Positions 25,628-37,043 are shown, counted from the stretch's first letter. The stretch: 64,000 nt of DNA from Dallia pectoralis (GCA_029465975.1 CM055754.1:11967256-12031255), one strand, 5' to 3'. The notes: generated by a model not told the origin, from the letters alone. Translations and numbers: made by a program.

Positions 25628-26829
25628 TGTCATGATCCGATGGTGTAGTGCCGAATTAGCCGAATACACAGCGTGTATTACGTGTGGAGTGTTCATTAAA
25701 ACACTAAATAAATACGTCACAGCGAACGGTGAAACTATAGACTAACAACAGAAAACAAAAGGGCTCATGAAAGCGACGAATAAATACATCAAGAACCAGT
25801 CTATCAAAACACAACACTAACTTGAATTAAATATGTAACATTTAAACAATGACAACAGTCCGACCCCATTTGTAACAAGCCTCAGTGTTAATGCAGCCGT
25901 CGCTCCCTGTATGTATTTTGGGGTATGTACTTTTAATTGGTAACGGGTAAATGCGGAAATAGTTTCCCTTAGTTCGGTAAGCTAAAGTTCGGTAAGCTTA
26001 GTTCTGGGAGAGCCAAGATGCATATGTAACAGCTTGCTACATGCCAGTTTATTTCTCTATTCTTTATTTCAACAACTATGTATGAGTTTAAGAGTATGGT
26101 TTAGCTGAAGATTGCCACTGGGGAATTACTCTGCCGTTGGTTGAAAAGCAGGCTAAAGTGGTTAGTGTTTCTCTACCTCTTTTATCTGCACTAATCACAG
26201 TAATAGCAATGTTATTCATGTAATTATTGCAATGTCTCATGTTTTCTATTTTGTCTATCTTAACCTTAGCTCTACAGTGTTAATAAACATCTGTAAAAGG
26301 AACTGGAGTCTTGCATACAATCAATGGGCGGCATACTCAGTATGCTAACAAACAGACACCAGAAACAGGAAGTGCACCGCATTTGTAACAAGCCTCAGTA
26401 TGCTAACAAACAGACACCAAAAACAGGAAGTGCACCCCATTTGTAACAAGCCCCAGCAGACTAACAAACAGACACCAGAAACAGGAAGTGCACCCCATTT
26501 GTAACAAGCCCCAGCATGCTAACAAACAGACATCAGAAACAGGAAGTGCACCCCATTTGTAACAAGCCCCAGCATGCTAACAAACAAACACCAGAAACAG
26601 GAAGTGCACCCCATTTGTAACAAGCTCCAGCATGCTAACAAACAGACATCAGAAACAGGAAGTGCACCCCATTTGTAACAAGCCCCAGCATGCTAACAAA
26701 CAGACACCAGAAACAGGAAGTGCACCCCATTTATAACAAGCCCCAGCATGCTAACAAACAGACACCAGAAACAGGAAGTGCACCTCACTCATCTCCCCGT
26801 GTTCGACAAAACTCACCACACTTGTGACA
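25628..26829 (-). mobile_element. solo LTR nested in the Tc1 relic, with internal minisatellite
   Basis: It starts TGTCATG and ends TGTGACA, flanked by ctttg (25623-25627) and cttgg (26830-26834), a one-mismatch 5-bp target duplication. Read on the minus strand, its start (tgtcac, tgtggtg, acacgg, gtgcacttcctgtttc) resembles the solo LTR at 47839. Its end (cggcactacacc ... catgaca) resembles the end of the LTRs at 28057 and 30412. It is therefore a member of the same family, expanded to 1.2 kb by a 58-bp array inside its 5' part. Confidence 0.72.
26335..26790. repeat. 58-bp minisatellite inside an LTR, about 8 copies
   Basis: The unit is catgctaacaaacagacacc, then agaaacaggaagtgcacccc, then atttgtaacaagccccag. 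The gaagtgcac part is the minus-strand form of the LTR's gtgcacttcctg motif, so the unit derives from the LTR itself. Confidence 0.93.
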
Positions 26830-27429
26830 CTTGGCTTTTGTCAAATAATCCTCTATTTACAGCAATTACACCACGTCAGACCTTTGGAATTCTATGGAGT
26901 AATCTGTAATCTGAATATAATTCACCCCATGATTCCTGATGCACCTTTTAGAAGTTGGATTGCCACATAGGGCACTTATTGAGCTGTTGTGTGAGCAGCT
27001 TGACTGAAAAGTACACAATAAGGCTGATATCCGTTGGCTGGAAGATTCCTTTTTTGCTGTACAAATCTCCTAGATTACCAACACCAAGCACCCCAAGGCC
27101 ATCACATTTCCTCCACCATGCTTGGCAGATGGCATCAAGCACTCCTCCAACATCTTCTCATGCACCTGTTTCTTAAACCAGAAACACATATATTTGTACT
27201 CTTGCTCAGTTGTGCACATGGACCTCCCACTCCTCTTTCTATTCTGGTTCCAGCCAGTTAGACAAGAATAGACTGATGAGTTTCAAATGCAAGTTTTTTT
27301 TCAGGACATTTTTATCAATCAACCCCATAATTGCTAAAGTTCCAGATATCCAACTTGTCTAAAGAAGGCCAGTTTTATTGCTTTATTAATTAGCAGTATT
27401 CAACTGTCCTAACATAAAAGGTGAAGTGA

Positions 27430-27882
27430 CTTCCTCCAAACCAACCTCCAGCGTTCTCTCAGAATGAGGGACTGACAGGATGTGCAATAAGGATGCAAAT
27501 GTTAGAAACCACGTCTGACTGGTTCATCTTTGATGATTGTGTCATTGGAATAAATATACTGTGATAAATGACAGTTAAATAATATACAGTGATAAATGAC
27601 AGTTAAAAAGAAATAAAAATAATAAGAAATTCTAAACATCTTATTGGGCAACCTAATGTCTACTTTATCCCTGTAACAGTTAAACAACTCAAAAGCTAAA
27701 TCTAAGTAAAAATATATAAACTACTTGACACAAATGATTTTTTACTTGACCAATTTTTAAGTTTTCATATGTTTTGTTCCTGAAATCCACCATGAATCCA
27801 CCTAACTGTGTCCAGGACAGTGTATCCACGTGCAGAATGCACCAATGTGTGAATATATACAGTATGAAATGAAAGACAATGT
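27430..27882. other. intron, no gene seen
   Basis: AT-rich unique sequence containing a short duplicated gtgataaatgacagttaa (about 27560 and 27590). Confidence 0.45.
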
Positions 27883-28056
27883 TGTCACAACTCCCTACAA
27901 AGCTACTCTACCGCCATCTAGGGGCAGGCTTCAGCGTTCATCATCACCGGCTTTCTAGTGCCACCGCCCCCCCATATCACATTGGCATGTCTGTTGCACA
28001 CATCTGGTTTCCATTCCCTCATTAGTATCTTATATAGGTTTCCTTTGTTTGGTCAT
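27883..28056 (+). mobile_element. 5' part of a second kind of LTR, cut by the 2.8-kb element
   Basis: It starts TGTCACAACTCC, contains cgccatctaggggcaggctt and ccggctttctagtgccac, and then has a degenerate copy of the 72-bp unit (acatctggtttccattccct, tatatagg, tttgtttggtcat). This looks like the U3 start of a Ty3-like fish LTR leading into the repeat that is amplified at 30844-31640. The later insertion separates the two parts. Confidence 0.5.
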
Positions 28057-28475
28057 TGTCACGTATACTGGAGGTGTAGTGCAGAGGAAGCCAGGCAGAG
28101 CATATAGGTCCGTTCCAGTCAGGTTTATTTAGAACACAACGTAAAACAAACCGAGAACGGCGAAAAACAACTATACTGGTTTAAATGAAAGTGCCCTAAT
28201 AAAGTACATTTAAAACAACAGTAATCCTATTTAACAACACTCACCTAAACATATAACAGTGTGACGTGAGGCATGAACACATACACAATAATCCACACCG
28301 TGTCCCAAGACCCATTGACATAAGTAGCAAACATAATCACCCAAACCCCACACAGCTGTGACAAACTCATTAACACATTACACCCATCAGCTGTGAGACA
28401 AACCCAGTGGTAAATAACCGTGCTCCACCCCTCCTAGCCCACTAGATGTCCTACTTGGGACTAGGAGTCATGACA
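28057..28475 (-). repeat. 3' LTR of the element (419 bp)
   Basis: Matches 30412-30841 except for an 11-bp deletion with an adjacent base change near 28192. Abuts the polypurine tract. Confidence 0.93.
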
Positions 28476-28486
28476 GTACCCCCCTC

Positions 28487-29968
28487 CTAAGGCTCTGGCT
28501 TCCAGACAGGCCAGGCAAAGTAACCCACTAATAAGGGAGGGAGGGCGGGGAACCGCCGAGGAGGTGGCTCTGCTGGGGTTCTCCCCAGTGGTGGCTCCAG
28601 CCACGGAGGCAGCCCCAGTGTTCTTACCCACCCCTGCAGCGGCTTGTCGGCAGGGGGGGGAGAAAGGGACAAGGACCATTCGTCCAGGGACAGGATACAA
28701 AGAGGATCAGGAGCAAGAGGAGGTGGTGACAGCGGAGGAGAAACAGGACACTCCTCTGGGGACAGGGGACACTCCTCTGGGGACACAGTGAAAGGAAGGG
28801 ACATGGGGCACTCCTCCGGGGACAGAGGACAAAAAGGGAGAGGAGGAGTTGGAGGAGTAGGAACCGGCAGGGGAGCGACCGGCAGAAGAGGGAGGAGAGA
28901 AGGGGCCTCCAGGACAGGAGGGACAATGGGACACTCCTGGACCTCAGGCGGAGGGGGGAGGAGAAATTCCGGCAGCTCAGGCGGAGGGGGGAGGAGAAAC
29001 ACCGGCAGCTCAGGCGGAGGGGGGAGGAGAAACACCGGGAGCTCAGGCGGAGGGGGGAGGAGCCACTCGAAACACTCAGGCGGAGGGGGGAGGAACCACT
29101 CGAAACACTCAGGCGGAGGGGGGAGGGGCCACTCGAAACACTCAGGCGGAGGGGGGAGGGGCCACTCGAAACACTCAGGCGGAGGGGGGAGGGGCCACTC
29201 GAAACACTCAGGCGGAGGGGGGAGGGGCGACTCCAAAGCCTCTTGCTGAGGGGGGAGGGACGACTCCAAAGCCTCTTGCTGAGGGGGAGGGGCGACTCCA
29301 AAGCCTCTTGCTGAGGGGGAGGGACGACTCCAAAGCCTCTTGCTGAGGGGGAGGGACGACTCCAAAGCCTCTTGCTGAGGGGGAGGGACGACTCCAAAGC
29401 CTCTTGCTGAGGGGGGGGACGACTCCAAAGCCTCTTGCTGAGGGGGGAGGGACGACTCCAAAGCCTCTTGCTGAGGGGGGAGGGACGACTCCAAAGCCTC
29501 TTGCTGAGGGGGGAGGGACGACTCCAAGAGCTCAGACATAGGGGGGAGAGGCCAATCCTGAAACTCTGGAGGAGGTATAAAAAGACACTCCTCCAGGAGC
29601 TCACTGCAGACTGGGACCGATTCTGGATCACCGGAGGCGAGGTCCTGCTCAGTCACGCCGTAGTATGGGCCCGGCCCTGGCAGCTCCAGCCAGGTCCTCC
29701 ACCACCTCCCAACCACCTTTGAAGACTGGTCCTCTAATCCCACAGGGGGCCTTCGGGTTCTGGAGATTGGTGGCTGGAAGGGGTCGTGGCACAGCCGAAG
29801 CTGTGGTTGTGCCTGCAGCTCCAGAGCTCTTGATGGCCCTGGCTGCAGACCCGGAGCAGTGGGTGGCATCATTTGAGGCTCCAGGGCCGTGGGTGGCGCT
29901 GAACCCAAAGGTGGCTTTACCCGGCGTCTTGGTGCTGGCCACGGGCGTAGATAGTTCTTTAGCGCCAC
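28487..29968 (-). CDS. proline-rich ORF of the LTR element (493 codons)
   Basis: One long frame fills most of the interior of the LTR element. An N-terminal part (about residues 1-145) has little repetition and includes WWRTWLELPGPGPYYG. A central part (about 147-345) consists of 11-residue repeats such as PPQQEALESSL, PPPPECFEWPL and PPPPELPVFLL, encoded by 33-bp DNA repeats. A Pro/Ser/Cys-rich C-terminus ends KPEP. Some central repeats read in other frames (SARGFGVVP, LSKRLWSRP) because G-runs differ by one base, so the frame drifts within the array. No enzyme domain is recognisable. It may be a repeat-expanded remnant of a structural protein or simply non-coding. A 64-codon frame starting MEDLQSLT at 30393, 19 nt inside the LTR, could be a remnant gag start. 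Confidence 0.4.
   Translation of the reverse strand: MALKNYLRPWPAPRRRVKPPLGSAPPTALEPQMMPPTAPGLQPGPSRALELQAQPQLRLCHDPFQPPISRTRRPPVGLEDQSSKVVGRWWRTWLELPGPGPYYGVTEQDLASGDPESVPVCSELLEECLFIPPPEFQDWPLPPMSELLESSLPPQQEALESSLPPQQEALESSLPPQQEALESSPPSARGFGVVPPPQQEALESSLPLSKRLWSRPSPSARGFGVAPPPQQEALESSLPPQQEALESPLPPPPECFEWPLPPPPECFEWPLPPPPECFEWPLPPPPECFEWFLPPPPECFEWLLPPPPELPVFLLPPPPELPVFLLPPPPELPEFLLPPPPEVQECPIVPPVLEAPSLLPLLPVAPLPVPTPPTPPLPFCPLSPEECPMSLPFTVSPEECPLSPEECPVSPPLSPPPLAPDPLCILSLDEWSLSLSPPPADKPLQGWVRTLGLPPWLEPPLGRTPAEPPPRRFPALPPLLVGYFAWPVWKPEP
28940..29530. repeat. 33-bp repeat inside the LTR element, about 18 copies
   Basis: Three sub-families occur in order along the plus strand: cggcagctcaggcgg type, actcgaaacactcaggcgg type, and gactccaaagcctcttgctg type. 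Each is separated by a G-run of 5-8 bases whose length varies. Confidence 0.92.
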
Positions 29969-30411
29969 CGTCTGGCTGGGTCCAGCGTGTAGGTCTTCCT
30001 CCGCAGCCCCCCTAGAACATCCCTTTAGCTCCCCCTAAAATATTTTTTGGGGTTCTTTAGGGTGCTCTCGTGCTCAGTCCTTTGGGGGACCACAGACCCG
30101 TTGTAGCTGGTCCTGGTAGCCTCATAGGTCCGCCCGGCCGACGTCAGGTGTAGCTGGAACCAGTCGGCTTAGGACGGGATCCCATTGCAGGACGCCTTCT
30201 AGGGAGTCCTCCGCCACTCTCTCGTAGATGGCTTCATCATCATCCGAAGAGAGGGAGTCAGACCCCAATCGCCCTGCCATGTCTGATGCCGACCCCACTG
30301 CTCCGTGGGGCGACAGTGGGATATTCTCTCCTCAGAGTGATCAGTCCAATCCCCAAGGAGAACTCCCACCGTCAAGCTCTGCAGGTCTTCCATTTCTTTG
30401 GTGGATTATTC

Positions 30412-30841
30412 TGTCACGTATACTGGAGGTGTAGTGCAGAGGAAGCCAGGCAGAGCATATAGGTCCGTTCCAGTCAGGTTTATTTAGAACACAACGTAAA
30501 ACAAACCGAGAACGGCGAAAAACAACTATACTGGTTTAAATGAAAGTGCGCTAAACAGCGGCTAATAAAGTACATTTAAAACAACAGTAATCCTATTTAA
30601 CAACACTCACCTAAACATATAACAGTGTGACGTGAGGCATGAACACATACACAATAATCCACACCGTGTCCCAAGACCCATTGACATAAGTAGCAAACAT
30701 AATCACCCAAACCCCACACAGCTGTGACAAACTCATTAACACATTACACCCATCAGCTGTGAGACAAACCCAGTGGTAAATAACCGTGCTCCACCCCTCC
30801 TAGCCCACTAGATGTCCTACTTGGGACTAGGAGTCATGACA
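30412..30841 (-). repeat. 5' LTR of the element (430 bp)
   Basis: Upstream LTR in element orientation. The adjoining internal sequence (30394-30411 on the minus strand) is where a primer binding site is expected. I could not match it to a tRNA. Confidence 0.92.
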
Positions 30842-30843
30842 GT

Positions 30844-31640
30844 CATGTCTCATCATTACACACATCTGGTGTCTATTCCCTCATTAGTAGAGTATATAGG
30901 TTCCCTGTGTTTGGTCATGTCTCATCATTACACACACCTGTTGTCCATTCCCTCATTAGTAGAGTATATAGGTCCACTGTGTTTGGTCATGTCTCATCAT
31001 TACACACACCTGGTGTCCATTCCCTCATTAGTAGAGTATATAGGTTCCCTGTGTTTGGTCATGTCTCATCATTACACACACCTGGTGTCCATTCCCTCAT
31101 TAGTAGAGTATATAGGTTCCCTGTGTTTGGTCATGTCTCATCATTACACACACCTGGTGCCCATTCCCTCATTCGTAGAGTATATCGGTTCCCTGTGTTT
31201 GGTCATGTCTCATCATTACACACACCTGGTGCCCATTCCCTCATTAGTAGAGTATATAGGTTCCCTGTGTTTGGTCATGTCTCATCATTACACACACCTG
31301 GTGTCCATTCCTTCATTAGTAGAGTATATAGGTTCCCTGTGTTTGGTCATGTCTCATCATTACACACACCTGGTGTCCATTCCCTCATTAGTAGAGTATA
31401 TAGGTTCCCTGTGTTTGGTCATGTCTCATCATTACACACACCTGGTGCCCATTCCCTCATTAGTAGAGCATATTGGTTCCCTGTGTTCGGTCATGTCTCA
31501 TCATTACACACACCTGGTGTACATTCCCTCATTAGTAGAGTATATAGGTTTCATGTGTTTGGTCATGTCTCATCATTACACACACCTGGTGTCCATTCCC
31601 TCATTAGTAGAGTATATAGGTTCCCTGTGTGTTTGGAAAC
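30844..31640. repeat. 72-bp minisatellite, about 11 copies, LTR-derived
   Basis: The unit contains catgtctcatcattacacac, acctggtgtccattccctca, a TATA-like agtatatagg, and ttccctgtgtttggt. The same unit in degenerate form precedes the LTR element at about 27985-28056. The 24-codon period leaves two frames open without coding meaning. Confidence 0.95.
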
Positions 31641-31982
31641 CTTTATCCAATATCCTCTATCGTCTGGTGAGTGGAGTGTATCGCCACACCCCTAGTAGTG
31701 TATGTTTAAGTAAAATACAATATATATATATATATATACACAAGATAGAGATATAAAAAGTGACAGGACCATGTTAGACGTTTATTTCTAGTTAACAGTA
31801 TATTCATAATCATATGAGATTATGCGGTTGTACGAAGATGTACAGTGTGTAGATATTTGTGCCATGCACGTCTTTGTCAACTTGTTGTTGTGTTTGTTTA
31901 CGGTCAAGTGTTTGAATGTGGCCGTGTGCTGGGAGAGTATGGCCTCTCTGCTATCCTTATGACAGTAATACATAGTTCATAA

Positions 31983-32021
<39 letters not shown>

Positions 32022-32543
32022 TCCAGCATGTGGGAAGCAGACAAAAGATCGATTTGTCTGAAACCAGGAGGGATGCGGCCACTCACAGATGCCAAACCCA
32101 CACTCCCACACGCGCCCTTCAAGCCAGTGGACAGACAGATCGGCCTCCGAGGGGAAATGTGGACTCGCAGCAAACACAGCTATCACACTCCTGATAGACT
32201 GCGTATGATTAATAGATCATAGCTTGTGTGAAACTGGATTTGATCCCAACGTCTAGGTGATATCAGCCTCATTAATTGTCAGCGTTGTTGACATAATTAC
32301 CATTACATGAGAGAGTCTGCGTGTGTCTATATATGTGCAGGCGCTAGCGTGGCCTCTGGCAGACAGACAGACAGGCAGACAGGCAGACGTTTACACAGCT
32401 ACACTATATTTGAATGTCTCTATTCTCCCTGTCTCTAACATGAACCTGTGTATCTATCATAACTCAAATAAACTTTGACAACACTGCTGACCAGATAGCG
32501 TGTATATGTGATATGATTTTTAGGTTCTGTGGTGGAATCTATG
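31641..32543. other. intron, no gene seen
   Basis: Contains a short (TA)n near 31720-31738, a (CA)n at about 31989-32020 and a (CAGA)n/(CAGG)n stretch near 32362. No exon recognised. Confidence 0.45.
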
Positions 32544-33261
32544 TCTTTGCATATACAGTACATCGTGTGTTCATACCTTTCCATGAATGTACTGTATAGT
32601 TTACTGTGTGTTCATACCTTTCTATGAATGTACTGTATAGTTTACTGTGTGTTCATACCTTTCTATGAATGTACTGTATAGTTTACTGTGTGTTCATACC
32701 TTTCTATGAATGTACTGTATAGTTTACTGTGTGTTCATACCTTTCTATGAATGTACTGAATAGTTTACTGTGTGTTCATACCTTTCTATGAATGTACTGT
32801 ATAGTTTACTGTGTGTCCATACCTTTCTATGAATGTACTGTATAGTTTACTGTGTGTCCATACCTTTCTATGAATGTACTGTATAGTTTACTGTGTGTTC
32901 ATACCTTTCTATGAATGTACTGTATAGTTTACTGTGTGTCCATACCTTTCTATGAATGTACTGTATAGTTTACTGTGTGTTCATACCTTTCTATGAATGT
33001 ACTGTATAGTTTACTGTGTGTCCATACCTTTCTATGAATGTACTGTATAGTTTACTGTGTGTGAATACCTTTCTATGAATGTACTGTATAGTTTACTGTG
33101 TGTGAATACCTTTCTATGAATGTACTGTATAGTTTACTGTGTGTTCATACCTTTCTATGAATGTACTGTATAGTTTACTGTGTGTTCATACCTTTCTATG
33201 AATGTACTGTATAGTTTACTGTGTGTTCATACCTTTCTATGAATGTACTGTATAGTTTACT
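32544..33261. repeat. 41-bp minisatellite, about 17 copies
   Basis: The unit is tttactgtgtgttcatacct plus ttctatgaatgtactgtatag, very homogeneous, with gttc/gtcc/gtga variants. Confidence 0.97.
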
Positions 33262-33504
33262 ATGATCTCAGTGTAGTAAGGATGTGTTTCCATCTGGCTG
33301 ACCAACCATTGTTTGGTAAAGTGTGTGAGGCTGCCATTGAGTGTCTGTCTTCCTCAGTTAATCTATGATTCAGTGTCTTCTCAGAATTGTATCCTTACTA
33401 CACGCGTGAGTCAAGTATGTGTCTGGCACGTGCTGACAGGACTTCCCACATGGGCTTACCTCGAGTTGGAAGGTACGTATTGATTGGTCTCTGTTGACAT
33501 TCTC

Positions 33505-34345
33505 TCTCTCAGGGGGGCTACATACAGATGTTAAGGTGGTCAGTCTCTCTCTCAGGGGGCTACATACAGATGTGAGGTGGTCAGTCTCTCTCTCAGGGGG
33601 GCTACATACAGATGTGAGGTGGTCAGTCTCTCTCTCTCAGGGGGCTACATACAGATGTGAGGTGGTCAGTCTCTCTCTCAGGGGGCTACATACAGATGTG
33701 AGGTGGTCAGTCTCTCTCTCAGGGGGCTACATACAGATAGGAGGTGGTCAGTCTCTCTCTCAGGGGGGGCTTCATACAGATGTGACGTGGTCAGTCTCTC
33801 TCACAGGGGGGTTACATACAGATGTGAGGTGGTCATTCTCTCTCCCTCAGGGGGCTACATACAGATGTGAGGTGGTCAGTCTCTCTCAGGGGGGCTACAT
33901 ACAGATGTGAGGTGGTCAGTCTCTCTCAGGGGGCTACATACAGATGTGAGGTGGTCAGTCTCTCTCAGGGGGGCTACATTCAGATGTGAGGTGGTCAGTC
34001 TATCTCTCTCTCTCTCTCAGGGGGCTACATTCAGATGTGAGGTGGTCAGTCTCTCTCTCAGGGGGCTACATACAGATGTGAGGTGGTCAGTCTCTCTCTC
34101 AGGGGGGGTTACATACAGATGTGAGGTGGTCAGTCTCTCTCTCAGGGGGCTACATACAGATGTGAGGTGGTCAGTCTCTCTCTCTCACAGGGGGGGTTAC
34201 ATACAGATGTGAGGTGGTCAGTCTCTCTCTCTCAGGGGGTTACATACAGATGTGAGATGGTCAGTCTCTCTCTCAGGGGGGTTACATACAGATGTGAGGT
34301 GGTCAGTCTCTCTCTCAGGGGGTTTACATACAGATGTGAGGTGGT
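33505..34345. repeat. about 41-bp minisatellite, about 20 copies
   Basis: The unit is ctctctctcagggggctaca plus tacagatgtgaggtggtcagt. Units differ in the number of CT and G repeats, so the reading frame drifts. Confidence 0.95.
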
Positions 34346-34474
34346 ATAGAGCTGTCAGAGGAGACATCCATGCAGAATTCACCTCTGAAGGCAGGCAGCT
34401 GTGAGATAAACCAGCCGTCTTCATGCATTAATACAATAGGCTAATGTACAGTCTTGACTGCCCCGCACTGTTTG

Positions 34475-34832
34475 TGTCTGTCTGTGTGTGTGTGTGTGTG
34501 TCTGTCTGTGTGTGAGTGTGTGTGTGTGTGTGTGTGTCTGTGTGTGTGTGTGTATGTGTGTGTGTGTGTCTGTGTGTGTGTGTGTATGTGTGTGTCTGTG
34601 TCTGTGTGTGTCTGTGTGTCTGTCTGTCTGTCTTTGTGTCTGTCTGTGTGTCTGTGTCTGTCTGTCTGTCTGTGTCTGTCTGTCTGTCTGTCTGTCTGTG
34701 TCTGTCTGTCTGTCTGTGTCTGTCTGTCTGTGTCTGTCTGTCTGTGTCTGTCTGTCTGTGTCTGTCTGTCTGTCTGTCTGTGTCTGTCTGTCTGTCTGTG
34801 TCTGTCTGTCTGTCTGTGTCTGTCTGTGTGTG
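34475..34832. repeat. TG / TCTG compound microsatellite
   Basis: (TG)n interrupted by TC passes into (TCTG)n blocks joined by TG. Confidence 0.97.
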
Positions 34833-34839
34833 GACTAGG

Positions 34840-35400
34840 GATATCTGTTGGGAGATTATGTTTAATGAACACTGATTTTATTTTGTGAGCGTGTAGGTCA
34901 GTCTGGATAATTTCAGACCATGTGGACATTTCTTCTGGTTATCCGATTGATTACACCTGTTGTTGCTAATTGCACGCGTGTATCTGCCCATGAAACTAGG
35001 CCAGGCTGGGCATTTGAGGAGGAACACGACTGCTGACAAACCCCCAGGGTACAAACGAGCTATATGCAGTTAAAAGAAGACTCTATTGCCCAAAAGCTGA
35101 AGAAGATTCTCCTCTTTGCTTCCAGATAATAAACTGTTCCTAGTGCACCAGTTAACTCCAGTGATAAAGGAATTCAAGTAAACGCAGTTCATGTATTGTC
35201 CGGTTGTTTACCTCACAAATGTTCACAGAGAATATTCGCTTCAAGGGGTGAATATATGTTTGGTGTGTGTATCGCATGTCTCCACATGAGTGTGTGTATG
35301 TGTGTATGTGTGTGTGTGTGGGGTGTCGCATGCATCCACGTGTGTGTGTGTATGTGTGTGTGTGTGTGTGTGTGGGGTGGGAGGGGGTGTCGCATGCATC

Positions 35401-35441
<41 letters not shown>

Positions 35442-37043
35442 CCTTGTGAACTATACTTATCTCTTCAGGAATTGCCCTGGGACACGTCGAAATAAAGACA
35501 GACAACATTTCAATTTCACAGCTCCATCAATGTCATGCTCAAAGCCTCTTGAATACTTCTATGTGTTTTTTAAATACACTCTGCAAGTATTACTGGCAGC
35601 AAACTTAGAAAGGCAAATGGACAGATCCCCTAGTCAACCCAGGTACAAAAATTAAATTGTGAGATGTTCTGCTGTAAGCTTATCTTCATACGGATATTTC
35701 CATCTCAGCAATTGGAACACTTCAAGAAGATTTTAATGTTCAATATACAATTTCAGGTGTAAATCACCATTTCCTCTCTGTTATGTTGGAGTTCTAATGC
35801 TAGTTGGTCCTAGTGATTTATCTAGTCATAATTAGTAATCGGCTAGATAGTAAGTGTGCTCACTATAATATATTTTGTGGATAGTTGGGAACGTAACCTG
35901 TCCAACCATAAATCAGGACTACCTGACCTGAAGAAGCCTATGAGATCATTTCAGTTCACAGGTAGGCCATCGTTCGGTTGCTGATGTAGTTTCTACATGT
36001 TCTACCTGTAGCCAATTATATTACTGTAGGTAATCTAGAAATGTGTAAATCTTATTGATCAATGTAACACAATGTAATCCACCTGTAGCATAGCCAGCTC
36101 CTTTCTACGTTTCTTCTAATGGTCCTATCTATTTTAGGTTGTTTTCCCACACACTAAACTAATTGTAGTGGCAACATAATATTGCCTGCTCTTAAGGGAT
36201 TTAGCCTGGGCAGCTGTGACAACTACTGTGTAAAATAAACTAGATAGATGCTTGTTTGTGTTTACTTGGTCTTTAATAGCTCAAGGACATCCGGTTATCC
36301 AGGTTCCATGAGCAATTAAAGAACCAATATAAACAGCATGGAGCAAACCAAGATTTATAAGTGTCTTTTAAATCTGCAACCTGTGAGCTGCCGCAATGTA
36401 TCAATGCATTTCAAGTTAGTTCCCTCAAATTTCAGTAGGAAACATGGATTGAAATGTTGAAACTGGAAATATACTGTCTCTGCATTTTATTTTGAGCTGC
36501 TAAGCAAAATCAAACAGGGTAACTAAGGGTTTGTCACAATACTTTTTAGACATTAATAAAAAAATATATACTCAAAGTTCATAATAACTCATACAATCTA
36601 TAAGGAAAACCTTAGCCATTGTTAACCTGAGACTTTATATTGTATATTATGTAACTGTTTTTCCTATTAACTGTACTTATAGGATTGCCAACTCAGTTCC
36701 ATGTATCTGGTACAACCTGAGGGATATTACAATGTTAACTAAATCATCCAATTGCACAACAAATGTAGTGGTAAACCAATTGGCAAACTGGCATTGGATT
36801 CCATCTCTAAGTTATGTGGCTGCTTTTGCCACTGCCCGGCATCCACTCACACACACAGAAAACCAGCACAGACCTCTATGCTACCACTAGACACTGTTGG
36901 TAAATGGTCTGAAATAGCCCATTCAAAAAGAATTTAAAAGAAAATCTTAGTTTCATCCTGCTAACTAGGATAAGAGATTCAAAATTCAATGTTTGTCGAC
37001 AAAAGCATACAGTGGATAATGAGTTTTAAGGATCTGACGAATA
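34840..37043. other. intron, no gene seen
   Basis: AT-rich unique DNA. A (GT)n cluster at about 35285-35441 is interrupted by repeated catgcatccacg. No exon or transposon recognised. Confidence 0.45.

Larger units (their letters stand above)
25490..27430 (-). pseudogene. broken Tc1-like transposon, split by a nested LTR
   Basis: The left end has a Tc1-type terminus (tgcaatagtttggggtcacc at about 25501). After the nested LTR, sequence resumes with gtcaaataatcctctattta and caattaca, then ccccatgattcctgatgcac near 26928, ctgtacaaatctcctagatt, and ccatcacatttcctccacca. It ends with tctaaagaaggccagtttta and ttgctttatt. This is the order of non-coding-strand sequence of common fish Tc1-like transposases, so the element is on the minus strand. 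Large internal parts are missing and no intact frame remains. Identification is from memory of the family. Confidence 0.75.
28057..30841 (-). mobile_element. complete 2.8-kb non-autonomous LTR retrotransposon
   Basis: Two near-identical long terminal repeats (28057-28475 and 30412-30841) begin TGTCACG and end CATGACA. They are flanked by a perfect 5-bp target duplication, GTCAT (28052-28056 and 30842-30846). Minus-strand orientation is set by a purine tract (taggaggggggtac) abutting the LTR at 28476-28490 and by an AATAAA on that strand inside the LTR (about 28124). Apart from an 11-bp indel with an adjacent substitution near 28192/30548, I see no difference between the LTRs, which suggests a young insertion. 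No reverse transcriptase, integrase or protease is present, so it is non-autonomous. It inserted into a copy of the 72-bp repeat. Confidence 0.93.

Noticed and set aside
29435..29722. Plus-strand frames in the LTR element (LLRGEGRLQS type)
   Set aside because: Shadows of the GC-rich 33-bp repeats. The element's orientation, set by its purine tract and polyadenylation signal, is minus.
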